DNA from: Lonepinella sp042468235
GTDB taxonomy: Bacteria > Pseudomonadota > Gammaproteobacteria > Enterobacterales > Pasteurellaceae
Direction of reading: 5' to 3'
Length of the DNA: 64,000 bases
NCBI RefSeq assembly: GCF_042468235.1
Contig: NZ_CP170386.1
Coordinates: forward strand, 1,984,001 to 2,048,000
A program made the position numbers and the translations under genes. The notes beneath the pieces were generated by a model. That model was not told the DNA's origin, ran no database searches, and saw only the letters and a program-made list of their open reading frames with translations. Position 1 is the first letter of the stretch. Each line of letters begins with the position of its first letter. Below, one piece after another: positions 1 through 8,300 of the stretch.

Positions 1-2
1 CA

Positions 3-1295
3 AATAAGGCATTGATTATTACCACCCTGAAAGATTGGAGTGAGCGTAGTCGTAAACAGCCTGAAGTGATGAATGAATTAAATACCAAGGCTAAAAATAT
101 TCCAGAATTATCTATTACCAACTTCTCCATGCCTGAAATTGACACTGGGGAACAAGGGGCAAGTGTCGGGATCGTGTTAATGACCCCAAATGATAATAAA
201 GAACTTGCCGTGGTTTCCGAAGAGTTCTTACAAAAGATGCGTACCTCTGGTTTATTCGTGTTTACGAATATTGATTTAAAATATGATACCGCCCAAATGA
301 CGATTACTGTTGATAAGGAAAAAGCAGGGGCGTATGGTGTCAGTATGTCAGAAATTTCTACTACTTTAGGTAGTTATTTATCTGCTGCCACCATTACCCG
401 TGTGGATATTGACGGACGGGCTTATAAAGTGATCTCACAAGTAAAACGTGATGATCGTTTATCACCAGAATCCTTTAATAACTACTATGTATCGGCTTCA
501 GATGGTACAAGTGTTCCATTAAGTAGCTTGCTCACCCTTACTCTTGAGCCACAACCTGTATCATTGGGGCATTTTAGTCAGTTGAATGCGGCGACCATTA
601 GTGCGGTGCCAGCCCCAACCACCAAAGTCGGTGATGCGGTAGCTTGGTTGCAAGCAGCAGCCAAAGAATTGCCAAAAGGTTATACCTATGACTTTAAAGG
701 CGAATCTCGTCAGTTAGTGCAAGAAGGTAGCTCTCTTGGTGTCACCTTTGCTCTTGCAGTGGTCATCATTTTCTTAGTGTTGGCGATCCAATTTGAAAGC
801 TGGCGTGATGCAACGGTGATTTTGATTTCTGTACCGTTAGCATTAAGTGGAGCCTTGTTGGTGTTAAATATTCTGAGTTTATTAGGGGTAACTGGGGTAA
901 CACTCAACATTTATTCTGAAGTAGGCTTGATTACCTTAGTCGGCTTAATCACTAAACACGGTATCTTAATGTGTGAAGTAGCATTGGAAGAACAATTACA
1001 TCATGGTGCAAGCAAAATTGATGCGATTGTGACGGCAGCCCGTCAACGTTTACGCCCAATTTTAATGACTACCGCAGCAATGATCGCAGGTTTAGTGCCA
1101 CTGCTTTATGCCAGTGGTGCGGGTGCGGTAATGCGTTTCAGTATGGGGATTGTTATCGTGGCAGGTTTGGCTATCGGGACATTGTTCACCTTGTTCGTGT
1201 TGCCAGTGATTTATTCTTACATTGCCAGCGAACACAAACCATTACCAGAATTTGATGAAAATGCCCCACGTGTGAGTGGTGGAAGTCATCATTAA
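3..1295 (+). CDS. acrB: RND multidrug efflux pump inner-membrane subunit, AcrB-like, 3' part only
   Basis: This is the C-terminal 430 or so residues of a hydrophobe/amphiphile efflux (HAE1) RND transporter, the proton-driven inner-membrane pump of a tripartite drug-efflux complex. The frame is open to the left window edge, so the start lies outside; a TTG at 12 is not a credible start. Visible are the second porter/docking domain (about residues 1-235) and then the C-terminal membrane block with several long hydrophobic helices, including FALAVVIIFLVLAIQFES and the conserved helix GLITLVGLITKHGILMCEVA with its following RLRPILMTT loop, typical of AcrB-type pumps. A complete pump has about 1030 residues, so more than half is missing. 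An intrinsic terminator follows at 1355. The family is certain; orthology to acrB rather than a paralogue is inferred. Confidence 0.85.
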   Translation, partial: NKALIITTLKDWSERSRKQPEVMNELNTKAKNIPELSITNFSMPEIDTGEQGASVGIVLMTPNDNKELAVVSEEFLQKMRTSGLFVFTNIDLKYDTAQMTITVDKEKAGAYGVSMSEISTTLGSYLSAATITRVDIDGRAYKVISQVKRDDRLSPESFNNYYVSASDGTSVPLSSLLTLTLEPQPVSLGHFSQLNAATISAVPAPTTKVGDAVAWLQAAAKELPKGYTYDFKGESRQLVQEGSSLGVTFALAVVIIFLVLAIQFESWRDATVILISVPLALSGALLVLNILSLLGVTGVTLNIYSEVGLITLVGLITKHGILMCEVALEEQLHHGASKIDAIVTAARQRLRPILMTTAAMIAGLVPLLYASGAGAVMRFSMGIVIVAGLAIGTLFTLFVLPVIYSYIASEHKPLPEFDENAPRVSGGSHH

Positions 1296-1354
1296 AATTA
1301 GCTAAAAAATAAACCGCACTTCTTTGAGTTTTACTTATGTGCGGTACAAAAAGC

Positions 1355-1387
1355 AAGGGTTTGCTATTAAAGCAAAACCCTTTTTTT
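1355..1387 (+). terminator. Intrinsic terminator of the RND pump gene
   Basis: An 11-bp stem (AAGGGTTTGCT pairing with AGCAAAACCCTT, one bulged A) is followed by a run of T. It sits between the convergent ends of the RND gene and the DASS symporter and could serve both strands, because an A-run precedes it. A half-degenerate uptake-signal pair (1313-1345) lies just upstream. Confidence 0.75.
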
Positions 1388-1401
1388 GTTTAACTAAAGA
1401 C

Positions 1402-2793
1402 TTAACTTAACCAGAAGAAATAACCAAAAGTGGCAATCGCAACAACGCAGATGAGATTTAAAATAATCCCGACTCGTACCATTTCACTTTGTTTCACTTC
1501 ACCCGTACCAAATACAATGGCATTTGGTGGTGTTGCCACTGGTAACATAAAGGCACAAGAAGCACCAAGACCGATAATTAAGGCTAAACCAATAGGTGGC
1601 ATGCCCAAGGCTTCGGCAATAGAAATAAAGATCGGTACTAGCAACGCAGCACTGGCTGTATTAGACGTAAATTCTGTTAAGAAAATAATAAAGGCAGCAA
1701 CCACTAAACCGATAATGTAATAATGTCCACCTTGAATCGCAAATACGATACCGTCAGCCATGATTTTGCTGGCACCCGAGTCTTTTAATACTGCACTTAA
1801 GGTTAAGCCACCCCCGAACAGCATTAACACACCCCATTCGGTATTGTCTTGAATTTGTTTCCAAGAGGCCACATTAAAGACCACAATTAACACGGCAGCA
1901 AGTAACGCCACCACACTGTCAAAGCTGGCAATTTTGCCTTCCAATCCCAGCAAACCGGCTAACATCGGATTAATTGAGCTACTGAATACCCAGCAAAGTG
2001 CCACCACCACAAAAATGAGCAAGGTAATAACACGATCTTTAGTCATGCTAATTTGCTCAAATTTTTGAGAAAATTTCACATTTAAATTGGGTTTAAACAC
2101 AATGTAAAGCGTACCAATCATTAATGGCATTAATACAATCATAACCGGTAAACCGTACCATAACCAATCTGCAAAGGTTAAATGTAATTGTGATGCTACA
2201 ATAGCATTTGGGGGGCTACCCACTAGTGTTCCCATCCCACCGATACTGGCACTGTACGCAATACCTAATAACACAAAAATATAGGTGCCATGTTCTCTTT
2301 CACGATCTAACTGACTTAATACACCCATGGCTAGCGGTAACATCATGGCGGCGGTCGCCGTGTTGCTGATCCACATGGAAAGAAATGCCGTCACACTAAA
2401 TAAATATAGCGTCGCAACAAATAAATTACCACGAGCTAACGCCATAATGCGGTTAGCAATTAAACGATCCAATTTTTGAATATGTAATGCGGTGGCTAAC
2501 GCAAATCCACCGAAGAACAAGAAAATGGTCGGGTCAGCAAAGGCCACCAAGGCATTTTTGGTGGTCACTAAACCCAATCCAATAGCCAAAATTGGAATAA
2601 TAATGGCAGTAATGGTGACATGTAATGCTTCGGTTAACCATAAAATAGCCACAAAAGCGAGTAGAGCTAACCCTTTGTTCGCTTTCGGATCAAAGGGTAA
2701 CACATTTAGTAAAATAAAAAATAAAACAATATCTAACAGCAGAATAATCCCTTTTGGGTTTAGGCTGCTTTTTTTCTCAGGGGTGAACTCCAT
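1402..2793 (-). CDS. DASS-family sodium/dicarboxylate symporter
   Basis: This is a divalent anion:sodium symporter (SLC13/INDY family) of 463 residues in the inner membrane, likely importing succinate, fumarate or malate with Na+. The two Ser-Asn-Thr substrate/sodium motifs of VcINDY-type transporters are present (ISNTATAAMM and TSNTASAAL), each followed by a proline-rich conserved loop (GTLVGSPPNAIV and ATPPNAIVFGTG). About 11-12 hydrophobic segments are visible. I chose the ATG at 2793 because an AAGGAG lies 6 nt upstream; the ATG at 2796 is only 3 nt from it. Its sodium requirement fits the Na+-pumping OadGAB encoded at 37.7-41.1 kb. It resembles the H. influenzae protein HI0608 from memory. 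Exact substrate is not visible. Confidence 0.85.
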   Translation of the reverse strand: MEFTPEKKSSLNPKGIILLLDIVLFFILLNVLPFDPKANKGLALLAFVAILWLTEALHVTITAIIIPILAIGLGLVTTKNALVAFADPTIFLFFGGFALATALHIQKLDRLIANRIMALARGNLFVATLYLFSVTAFLSMWISNTATAAMMLPLAMGVLSQLDREREHGTYIFVLLGIAYSASIGGMGTLVGSPPNAIVASQLHLTFADWLWYGLPVMIVLMPLMIGTLYIVFKPNLNVKFSQKFEQISMTKDRVITLLIFVVVALCWVFSSSINPMLAGLLGLEGKIASFDSVVALLAAVLIVVFNVASWKQIQDNTEWGVLMLFGGGLTLSAVLKDSGASKIMADGIVFAIQGGHYYIIGLVVAAFIIFLTEFTSNTASAALLVPIFISIAEALGMPPIGLALIIGLGASCAFMLPVATPPNAIVFGTGEVKQSEMVRVGIILNLICVVAIATFGYFFWLS

Positions 2794-2895
2794 CATAATC
2801 TCCTTGTATTGAATCAATCAACAATATCAAGTTAGCAAGTTGTTAAAAAAAAGCAACACTTTTTTTATGGATTTGTGACGGCGATCATAAAATAA

Positions 2896-2938
2896 AAAAG
2901 TGCGGTTAAAAATTTTTCAAAATTTAACCGCACTTCAT
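2896..2938 (-). terminator. Inverted uptake-signal pair acting as rraA terminator
   Basis: AAGTGCGGTTAAA at about 2898 and TTTAACCGCACTT at about 2924 form a 13-bp stem. Read on the minus strand it is followed by a T-run, so it ends the menA-rraA transcript before the DASS gene. Confidence 0.7.
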
Positions 2939-2952
2939 GACTATTTTGTGTA

Positions 2953-3453
2953 TTATTCGCTTTCTAATTCATCTAAATCTAAAGGCTCTTGGGATAAGAT
3001 AATACCAGTTAAATCCGCATACACATGATCTTCCGGAAAGAACGTCACACCGGCAAAATTCACCGGCACATCACTTTCCCCTTGAGTCTCATCATCCGCT
3101 CCCACCGGAATCGGTGCAAGGGCGTGAATACCAATATCAATATTTTCTAATTCTGCTAATTGACGAATAGCACCATAAACGATAAGGCCTTCCCAGCGAT
3201 TATCTGCTGCGAGCTGAGCTAATTCGGCATCGATTAATGCACGACGAACAGCACCTCCACCATCAATCACTAATACACGACCCGCACCGTCTTCTTCTAA
3301 TAATTCTGCAATTAAACCGTTTTTTTCAAAACATTTTACCGTGGTGACTTTACCATAAAAATTCGTTACACCGCCAAAGCTAGAAAAAATCGGATCCACT
3401 ACATCTACTTGATCCAGATAAATATCGCAGAGTTCAGAAGTATCAATTTGCAT
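2953..3453 (-). CDS. rraA: Regulator of ribonuclease E activity A
   Basis: RraA (166 residues) is a trimeric cytosolic protein that binds the C-terminal scaffold region of RNase E and inhibits its activity, altering mRNA decay. The sequence is family-typical throughout: the N-terminal TSELCDIY, the glycine-rich RVLVIDGGGAVRRAL at about 60-75, and the acidic C-terminus. Older annotations call it MenG methyltransferase because of its place next to menA, which is wrong for this family. The start has a good SD (AAGGAAAA, 8 nt upstream). It follows menA by 45 bp in the same direction, as in E. coli, so the two are probably cotranscribed. The partner inhibitor gene rraB is also in this window (33.5 kb). 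Confidence 0.95.
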   Translation of the reverse strand: MQIDTSELCDIYLDQVDVVDPIFSSFGGVTNFYGKVTTVKCFEKNGLIAELLEEDGAGRVLVIDGGGAVRRALIDAELAQLAADNRWEGLIVYGAIRQLAELENIDIGIHALAPIPVGADDETQGESDVPVNFAGVTFFPEDHVYADLTGIILSQEPLDLDELESE

Positions 3454-3498
3454 AGCATTTTCCTTATATCAAAATTTTACTGTAGTATATGCTCGATC

Positions 3499-4395
3499 TT
3501 ATAAAATTAGCAAGCCTAAACTGAATAAAACCGTGCTAACTAAAGCCAACATTGACATCTTCCCCAACATCGGACGGAGTGCCATCGGATCTTTTTGTTG
3601 ATAAACAAAGCGAGCATGTTTAGCTAATAATACCGCAATAATGGCAATAATCATCAGTAATAACGGTTTATGTACAATAGCAAAAATCGCATAACAAAGC
3701 ACCGCACTGGATAATAAAATGCAATGATAAATTCGCCCATTTTCCGCTCCAATTCGCACAATTAAGGTATTTTTACCGGCTTTTCGATCTTGTTCAATAT
3801 CACGTAAATTATTGATATTTAATACTGCAGTAGAAAGAAAACCACAAGCTGCCGCGGGTAAGAAAATCGACCAGTCTAGACTGTGCGCTTGTAAATAATA
3901 TGTCCCACAGACTGCCAGTAAACCAAAAAACAGGAAGACGGAAATATCGCCCAATCCCAAGTAACCATAGGGTTTTTTACCCACCGTGTAAGTAATAGCG
4001 GCTAAAATCGCTAAAACACCTAAAATAGCAAAGGCAATTAAATCTTGCGTGGTTTCATAGGCAAGTGCAATTAAACTGGCACCGGAAATAAAACTCGCCA
4101 CACAAACTGCCATTAAGCCATTTCGCAATTGGGTTGCTGTCATTTGTCCTTGCTGAATACCGCGTAATGGTCCGATACGTTCAGCGGTATCCGAACCTTT
4201 TTGGTAATCCCCATAATCATTGGCAAAGTTAGAGACGATTTGTAATAAGGTGGCGGTCAGTAAACAGAGTAATGTTACTGACCAATTCAATGTTCCATGC
4301 CACTGCGCTAATGCAGAACCGGTTAAAATAATTGCCACCGCAAGGGGTAAGGTTTTTGGTCGAATCGTATCGAACCATGCTTTCATTGTTGCCAT
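3499..4395 (-). CDS. menA: 1,4-dihydroxy-2-naphthoate octaprenyltransferase
   Basis: MenA is an integral membrane UbiA-family prenyltransferase that joins the polyprenyl chain to 1,4-dihydroxy-2-naphthoate, giving demethylmenaquinone. Its 298 residues contain the two Asp-rich prenyl-diphosphate/Mg2+ motifs, NDYGDYQKGSD (N59, D60, D63, D69) and RDIEQDRKAGK (D199, D203), between about eight or nine hydrophobic helices. The N-terminal FDTIRPKTLPLA is diagnostic. The start at 4395 (MATMKAWF) lacks a clear SD; the ATG at 4386 is an alternative. It heads the menA-rraA pair and diverges from trmO. Menaquinone is the electron carrier for the fumarate, Nap and HemG reactions suggested elsewhere in the window. 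Confidence 0.93.
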   Translation of the reverse strand: MATMKAWFDTIRPKTLPLAVAIILTGSALAQWHGTLNWSVTLLCLLTATLLQIVSNFANDYGDYQKGSDTAERIGPLRGIQQGQMTATQLRNGLMAVCVASFISGASLIALAYETTQDLIAFAILGVLAILAAITYTVGKKPYGYLGLGDISVFLFFGLLAVCGTYYLQAHSLDWSIFLPAAACGFLSTAVLNINNLRDIEQDRKAGKNTLIVRIGAENGRIYHCILLSSAVLCYAIFAIVHKPLLLMIIAIIAVLLAKHARFVYQQKDPMALRPMLGKMSMLALVSTVLFSLGLLIL

Positions 4396-4477
4396 AATAA
4401 ATTTCTAAAAAAATACACCGCACTTTATGTTGGATAAGGTAAGATAAAGGCGAATATTCTAACATAGATTAAAAAAG

Positions 4478-5230
4478 ATGTCTGATTTGAGCTTAACTTT
4501 ACAACCTATAGGGAGGATTCATACGCCCTATCAAGAAAAATTCTCCGTGCCACGCCAGCCGAATTTAGTGCAAGATGGTACAGGGATCGTGGAATTGATT
4601 TTTCCTTACAACGTCCCTGAAACGGTTCGGGGGTTGGAGCAATTTAGCCATTTATGGCTGATTTTCCAATTTGATAAAATTCCCCAAGGTAAATGGCAAC
4701 CGACCGTTCGTCCACCCCGTTTAGGTGGGAATCAACGAGTGGGCGTATTTGCATCACGTTCTACGCACCGTCCTAATCCTTTAGGTTTATCTAAAGTAGA
4801 ATTACGTAAAATTGAATGTGATAATGGCAAAGTGTTGCTCCATTTAGGTTCTGTCGATCTTGTCAATGGCACGCCGATTTTCGACATTAAACCTTATATT
4901 GCCTACGCCGACAGTGAACCCAATGCTATGTCAGGCTTTGCTCAGGAAAAACCAACTGCATTATTGCAAGTTAGATTTAGTCCAATCGCGCAAACTGAGG
5001 TACAAAAAATTGAAAAATTTCAACCGCACTTTCAGCGATTTATTATTGAAGTGTTACAGCAAGATCCCAGACCGGCGTATCAACAAGGACAGATTTCCGA
5101 TCGGATTTATGGCGTGAATTTGTGGAACTATAATGTGCGGTTTTGGATTAGAGAGAATGGGGTAGTGGAAGTGGTGGAGATTGAAAATGTGGCAAAAAAG
5201 CCTGTTAATTTACAGGCTTACATAATTTGA
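4478..5230 (+). CDS. trmO: tRNA (adenine(37)-N6)-methyltransferase TrmO
   Basis: TrmO (YaeB/TsaA family, 250 residues) uses S-adenosylmethionine to methylate the N6 of t6A37 in tRNA-Thr. The UPF0066 beta-barrel signature is clear: IGRIHTPYQEKFSVPRQP near the N-terminus and FASRSTHRPNPLGLS at about 91-105, which forms the SAM site. The C-terminal half carries the DPRPAYQ motif typical of the long bacterial form. A Haemophilus-type uptake signal lies inside the coding region (about 5022). The gene is convergent with purT, with only 4 bp between stop codons, and the purT terminator is embedded in its last 35 bp. Confidence 0.92.
   Translation: MSDLSLTLQPIGRIHTPYQEKFSVPRQPNLVQDGTGIVELIFPYNVPETVRGLEQFSHLWLIFQFDKIPQGKWQPTVRPPRLGGNQRVGVFASRSTHRPNPLGLSKVELRKIECDNGKVLLHLGSVDLVNGTPIFDIKPYIAYADSEPNAMSGFAQEKPTALLQVRFSPIAQTEVQKIEKFQPHFQRFIIEVLQQDPRPAYQQGQISDRIYGVNLWNYNVRFWIRENGVVEVVEIENVAKKPVNLQAYII
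5193..5219 (-). terminator. purT terminator hidden in the trmO 3' end
   Basis: AAGCCTGT and ACAGGCTT form an 8-bp stem with a 5-6-nt loop. Only the minus strand has a T-run after it (six T), so it terminates purT. It lies wholly within the last codons of trmO. Confidence 0.7.
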
Positions 5231-5234
5231 AAAA

Positions 5235-6416
5235 CTAAAGTGTTACGTCTAACTTCTCATACGCTCTAACCGCTTTAGCTAAGGCTTTTTCCACGTTTTC
5301 ATCACGAGCTAAAATCACACCTAAACGGCGGTGTCCGTTCACTTCGGCTTTGCCGAAAATACGTAAATCGGTATTCGGTTCGCATAATACTTCCGCCAGA
5401 TTGCCAAATTGTACTTGATTGGATTTTCCCTCCACTACAATGGCTTTTGATGCAGACGGACTGATGAGGTTGATTTGTGGAATAGGCAAACCGAGAATTG
5501 CACGAGCATGTAAGGCAAATTCAGACAATTCTTGCGAAATTAAGGTGACCATTCCCGTATCGTGTGGACGTGGCGATACTTCGTTGAAAATCACTTCATC
5601 ACCACACACAAACATTTCCACCCCGAAAATGCCACGGCCTCCTAAAGCTCCGGTAATTTTTTCTGCAATGGCTTGGGCTTTTTGCAAGGCAACTTCTGAC
5701 ATGGCTTGTGGTTGCCAACTTTCACGGTAGTCGCCATCTTCTTGGCGGTGTCCGATCGGGGCTAAGAAAGAGGTACCGCCGATATGACGAACAGTCAGCA
5801 AGGTGATTTCATAATCAAATTTAACAAACCCCTCTACGATTACACGTCCGGCTCCGGCACGCCCTCCTTGTTGAGCATAATCCCATGCTTTTTGCACGTC
5901 ATCAAAGGATTTCACCACCGATTGACCATGACCAGATGAAGACATAATCGGTTTCACCACGCAAGGCACGCCGATTTTTTGCACCGCACTTTCAAAGTCG
6001 GCAAGGTTATCCACAAATTGATAGGGTGAAGTTGGCAAGCCTAATTGTTCCGAAGCTAAACGGCGAATACCTTCACGGTTCATGGTGAGTTTGGTGGTCT
6101 TGGCGGTTGGGATCACATTAAAACCTTGCTGTTCCAATTCTACCAGCGTATCGGTGGCGATGGCTTCGACTTCGGGAACGATATAATCAGGCTGTTCTTT
6201 TTCCACGAGTTCACGCAAGGTGTTACCGTCTAACATAGAAATGGTATAAGCTCGGTGAGCGACTTGTTGAGCAGGGGCGTTTGCATAGCGATCTACGGCA
6301 ATCACTTCTACGCCAAGTCGCATTAATTCAATCACCACTTCTTTGCCAAGCTCGCCTGAACCCAGCATCATCACTTTGGTGGCTTTTGCCGTTAAGGGAG
6401 TACCGATAGTTGTCAT
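5235..6416 (-). CDS. purT: Formate-dependent phosphoribosylglycinamide formyltransferase
   Basis: PurT (393 residues) is a cytosolic ATP-grasp enzyme that makes formyl-GAR from GAR, formate and ATP, the folate-independent version of purine step 3. The N-terminal fold has MLGSGELGKEVVIELMRLG (about 15-33). The ATP-grasp core has VVKPIMSSSGHGQSV (about 155-169) and the metal-binding FNEVSPRPHDTGMVT (about 278-292). Length is normal for the family (E. coli 392). SD AAGGAAAA is present. It starts 13 bp downstream of luxS in the same direction, so both are probably on one transcript. Confidence 0.95.
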   Translation of the reverse strand: MTTIGTPLTAKATKVMMLGSGELGKEVVIELMRLGVEVIAVDRYANAPAQQVAHRAYTISMLDGNTLRELVEKEQPDYIVPEVEAIATDTLVELEQQGFNVIPTAKTTKLTMNREGIRRLASEQLGLPTSPYQFVDNLADFESAVQKIGVPCVVKPIMSSSGHGQSVVKSFDDVQKAWDYAQQGGRAGAGRVIVEGFVKFDYEITLLTVRHIGGTSFLAPIGHRQEDGDYRESWQPQAMSEVALQKAQAIAEKITGALGGRGIFGVEMFVCGDEVIFNEVSPRPHDTGMVTLISQELSEFALHARAILGLPIPQINLISPSASKAIVVEGKSNQVQFGNLAEVLCEPNTDLRIFGKAEVNGHRRLGVILARDENVEKALAKAVRAYEKLDVTL

Positions 6417-6429
6417 CTTGTTTTTTCCT

Positions 6430-6942
6430 TTATGCTTGTGGATAAAGCAGTTTCTCGTCTAACATTAAATCTTCATTTTTATTAATGCCAATGCCTTTAT
6501 CAATCACGTGTTGTACCGCTTTGTGAGCGTCTTCTAATGAATGTTCCTTGAATGAACCGCATTGGTATTCATTAATTTCAGGAATGGTATTTTGATCTTT
6601 GACTGCTAATGCATCGTGCATTGCTTTTAACCACGCATCCGCTACCAGCTTCTCATCAGGTGTTCCAATTAACGACATATAAAATCCCGTGCGACACCCC
6701 ATTGGTGAAATATCAATAATTTCCACATCATCGCTATTTAAATGATCACGCATAAAGCCAGCGAATAAATGTTCAAGGGTATGAATTCCACGTGGCGAAA
6801 TAATTTCTTTGTTCGGTTGACAAAAACGTAGGTCAAAAACACTGATAATATCACCTTTGGGCGTGGTCATGGTTTTCGCAATTCGTACTGCGGGAGCGTG
6901 CATAATAGTATGATCGACTTTGAAACTATCAAGTAATGGCAT
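6430..6942 (-). CDS. luxS: S-ribosylhomocysteine lyase (AI-2 synthase)
   Basis: LuxS cleaves S-ribosylhomocysteine to homocysteine and DPD, the precursor of autoinducer-2, in the activated methyl cycle. The 170 residues carry the metal ligands H54 and H58 (HTLEH, with the general acid/base E57), C128 (EYQCGSF), and the catalytic Cys at 83 (MGCRTGFY). The frame is open upstream to 6990, but the start at 6942 (MPLLDSFKVDH) matches the family and has an AAGGAAAA SD. It is followed closely by purT. A candidate small RNA runs divergently from its 5' region (7003-7077). Confidence 0.96.
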   Translation of the reverse strand: MPLLDSFKVDHTIMHAPAVRIAKTMTTPKGDIISVFDLRFCQPNKEIISPRGIHTLEHLFAGFMRDHLNSDDVEIIDISPMGCRTGFYMSLIGTPDEKLVADAWLKAMHDALAVKDQNTIPEINEYQCGSFKEHSLEDAHKAVQHVIDKGIGINKNEDLMLDEKLLYPQA

Positions 6943-6968
6943 ATTTTTTCCTTTTTTTAAAAAAAGTT

Positions 6969-6996
6969 TGAACTTTATGGAATTGTGCAAGTCTTA
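6969..6996 (+). promoter_or_regulatory. sigmaE-like promoter divergent from luxS
   Basis: TGAACTT (6969-6975) and TCTTA (6992-6996), 16 bp apart, resemble the extracytoplasmic sigmaE consensus as I remember it (GGAACTT, 15-16 bp, TC-rich -10 ending in A). It points away from luxS toward an orphan terminator 75-80 bp downstream. No protein-coding gene lies between. Prediction only. Confidence 0.4.
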
Positions 6997-7002
6997 TACT
7001 AT

Positions 7003-7077
7003 AAGCAACTTGCAGTTGTATAATAAAAAATTGGTTCCTTAGGTTATATTGCCCCTTCTTGTAAGGGGCGTTTTTTT
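7003..7077 (+). ncRNA. Candidate small RNA antisense to the luxS leader (MicA-like position)
   Basis: A perfect 7-bp GC-rich stem (GCCCCTT, loop CTTGT, AAGGGGC) followed by seven T at 7051-7077 is a strong plus-strand intrinsic terminator, yet both flanking genes (luxS and yqaA) are on the minus strand. A sigmaE-like promoter 75-80 bp upstream and an AU-rich stretch before the terminator complete the layout of an Hfq-type sRNA of about 75 nt. In E. coli the sigmaE-dependent sRNA MicA is also encoded next to and divergent from luxS. I see no obvious sequence similarity to MicA itself, so this is a positional and structural inference. Confidence 0.45.
7051..7077 (+). terminator. Orphan intrinsic terminator upstream of luxS
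   Basis: Stem GCCCCTT/AAGGGGC, 5-nt loop, then TTTTTTT. The polarity is plus only; the minus reading lacks a T-run. Confidence 0.8.
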
Positions 7078-7120
7078 ATGTATTAAACATGAAAAATTGG
7101 TTACTGAATATTCTACACAT

Positions 7121-7603
7121 TTACGCCCAAAAAGTATAACCAATCACCATACTCAACAAAAATAAATAGCGTAAACCTTTACCGATCAGCATATAAATTA
7201 AGGTTTGCCAGACATTCAGGCGTAGCCAACCTGCAACAGCACACATCAAATCACCTAACACAGGTAGCCAGCTGAATAACAATAAAATTGCTCCATAGCG
7301 AGAAAATTTGGCTAAAATCCACCGCACTTTGCTTTGCTGGTCAGGCTTGATTTCAGGAAAAGGCAACCAACGCCCGAGCCAGTAAGTGGTTAAACTACCT
7401 AACGTATTGCCAAATGTGGCAGCTAGAATTAATTGCATAATGGCTGGACTAAAATAGTGATTCGCAATAATCTGAATTTTGGCACTTAAGGCTAAAAAGA
7501 CAATTTCTGAATTGCCAGGTAAAACGGTTGCACTTAGAAAAGCACTAATAAACATTAAATAAAGACTATGTTCACCTAAAAGTGCGGTTAAAAAATCAAA
7601 CAT
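7121..7603 (-). CDS. yqaA: YqaA-family (DedA/SNARE-associated type) membrane protein
   Basis: This is a 160-residue inner-membrane protein of the YqaA branch of the VTT/DedA superfamily, a group linked to membrane-lipid handling; no reaction is established for YqaA. Four or five hydrophobic segments are visible, with the family motifs ATFGNTLGSLTTYWLGRW (about 86-103) and an FSRYGAILLLFSWLPVLGD stretch (about 118-137) holding the G-x-[LV]-x-x-P-like turn. It begins 6 bp after the yqaB stop codon, the same gene pair as in E. coli and H. influenzae, so the two are cotranscribed. A Haemophilus-type uptake signal overlaps its 5' coding end. Confidence 0.85.
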   Translation of the reverse strand: MFDFLTALLGEHSLYLMFISAFLSATVLPGNSEIVFLALSAKIQIIANHYFSPAIMQLILAATFGNTLGSLTTYWLGRWLPFPEIKPDQQSKVRWILAKFSRYGAILLLFSWLPVLGDLMCAVAGWLRLNVWQTLIYMLIGKGLRYLFLLSMVIGYTFWA

Positions 7604-7609
7604 TTTTTG

Positions 7610-8212
7610 TTATTTAGCGTAAATAATTTGATTAATCCGTACATCAAATACGTCCATTCCCCCAGCCAATCCTGCTTGCACACCCAGATCGGCATCTTCA
7701 AACACCAGACAAAGTTGTGGTTCGACATTGAGTAATTCTGCACAACGTAAGAACGTTTCGGGATTCGGTTTGTGATGTGTTACCTGATCGGCATTGACGA
7801 CAGCATTGAAATATTGACGCAAATTAAATTTATCCAGTAATAAATCTACCATAAAGCCGTGTGAACCCGTGCCTAATGCCATGGGGATTTTACCAAAATT
7901 CGTTTTGATAATGTCAAAAGCTGGTAATAATGTGGCATTTTTTTCTACCATTTCAAACCCAAACTGCCGTTTTAAGCGAACCATTTCATCAAAATGCTGT
8001 TCAGGGATATTATGGCGTTGCATGGTTTCACGAGCAATAATTGACACAGTGGCACCGCCAAGCTCGTACATAATCTCGCCCGTAATGGGATAGCCTAAGA
8101 TTTCGCCTACTTTTTGCCAAGCAAGAGCATGGCTCGGCATGGTGTCGATGATGGTGCCGTCCATGTCGAAGATAAGTGCGGTGTAACGTTGGAGTGTGTT
8201 TTGATCGAGCAT
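7610..8212 (-). CDS. yqaB: HAD-superfamily sugar phosphatase YqaB
   Basis: YqaB-type phosphatases dephosphorylate fructose-1-phosphate and 6-phosphogluconate in E. coli and belong to the beta-phosphoglucomutase-like HAD group. All four HAD motifs are present in 200 residues: DMDGT with nucleophile D16 and acid/base D18, the motif II GTGSHG, the Lys of motif III (HHKPNPETF), and the acidic motif IV (FEDADLGVQAG). A small helical cap lies between motifs I and II. It precedes yqaA by 6 bp. If the 6-phosphogluconate activity holds here, it is functionally linked to the pentose-phosphate cluster at 21.8-26.2 kb, though not adjacent to it. Confidence 0.88.
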   Translation of the reverse strand: MLDQNTLQRYTALIFDMDGTIIDTMPSHALAWQKVGEILGYPITGEIMYELGGATVSIIARETMQRHNIPEQHFDEMVRLKRQFGFEMVEKNATLLPAFDIIKTNFGKIPMALGTGSHGFMVDLLLDKFNLRQYFNAVVNADQVTHHKPNPETFLRCAELLNVEPQLCLVFEDADLGVQAGLAGGMDVFDVRINQIIYAK

Positions 8213-8300
8213 GTTTGTTTCCTATTGGGGATCTTTTGGGGTATTTTGCTATAAAATTGGGGGGATGTAATTAGTTTTTTTGTTTTTTATTGCAAATTTT

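Noticed and set aside
3454..6990. Riboswitch upstream of purT or luxS
   Set aside because: purT starts 13 bp after luxS, leaving no room, and the luxS upstream region is better explained by the divergent sRNA-like signal; no purine or SAH aptamer motif was recognised.
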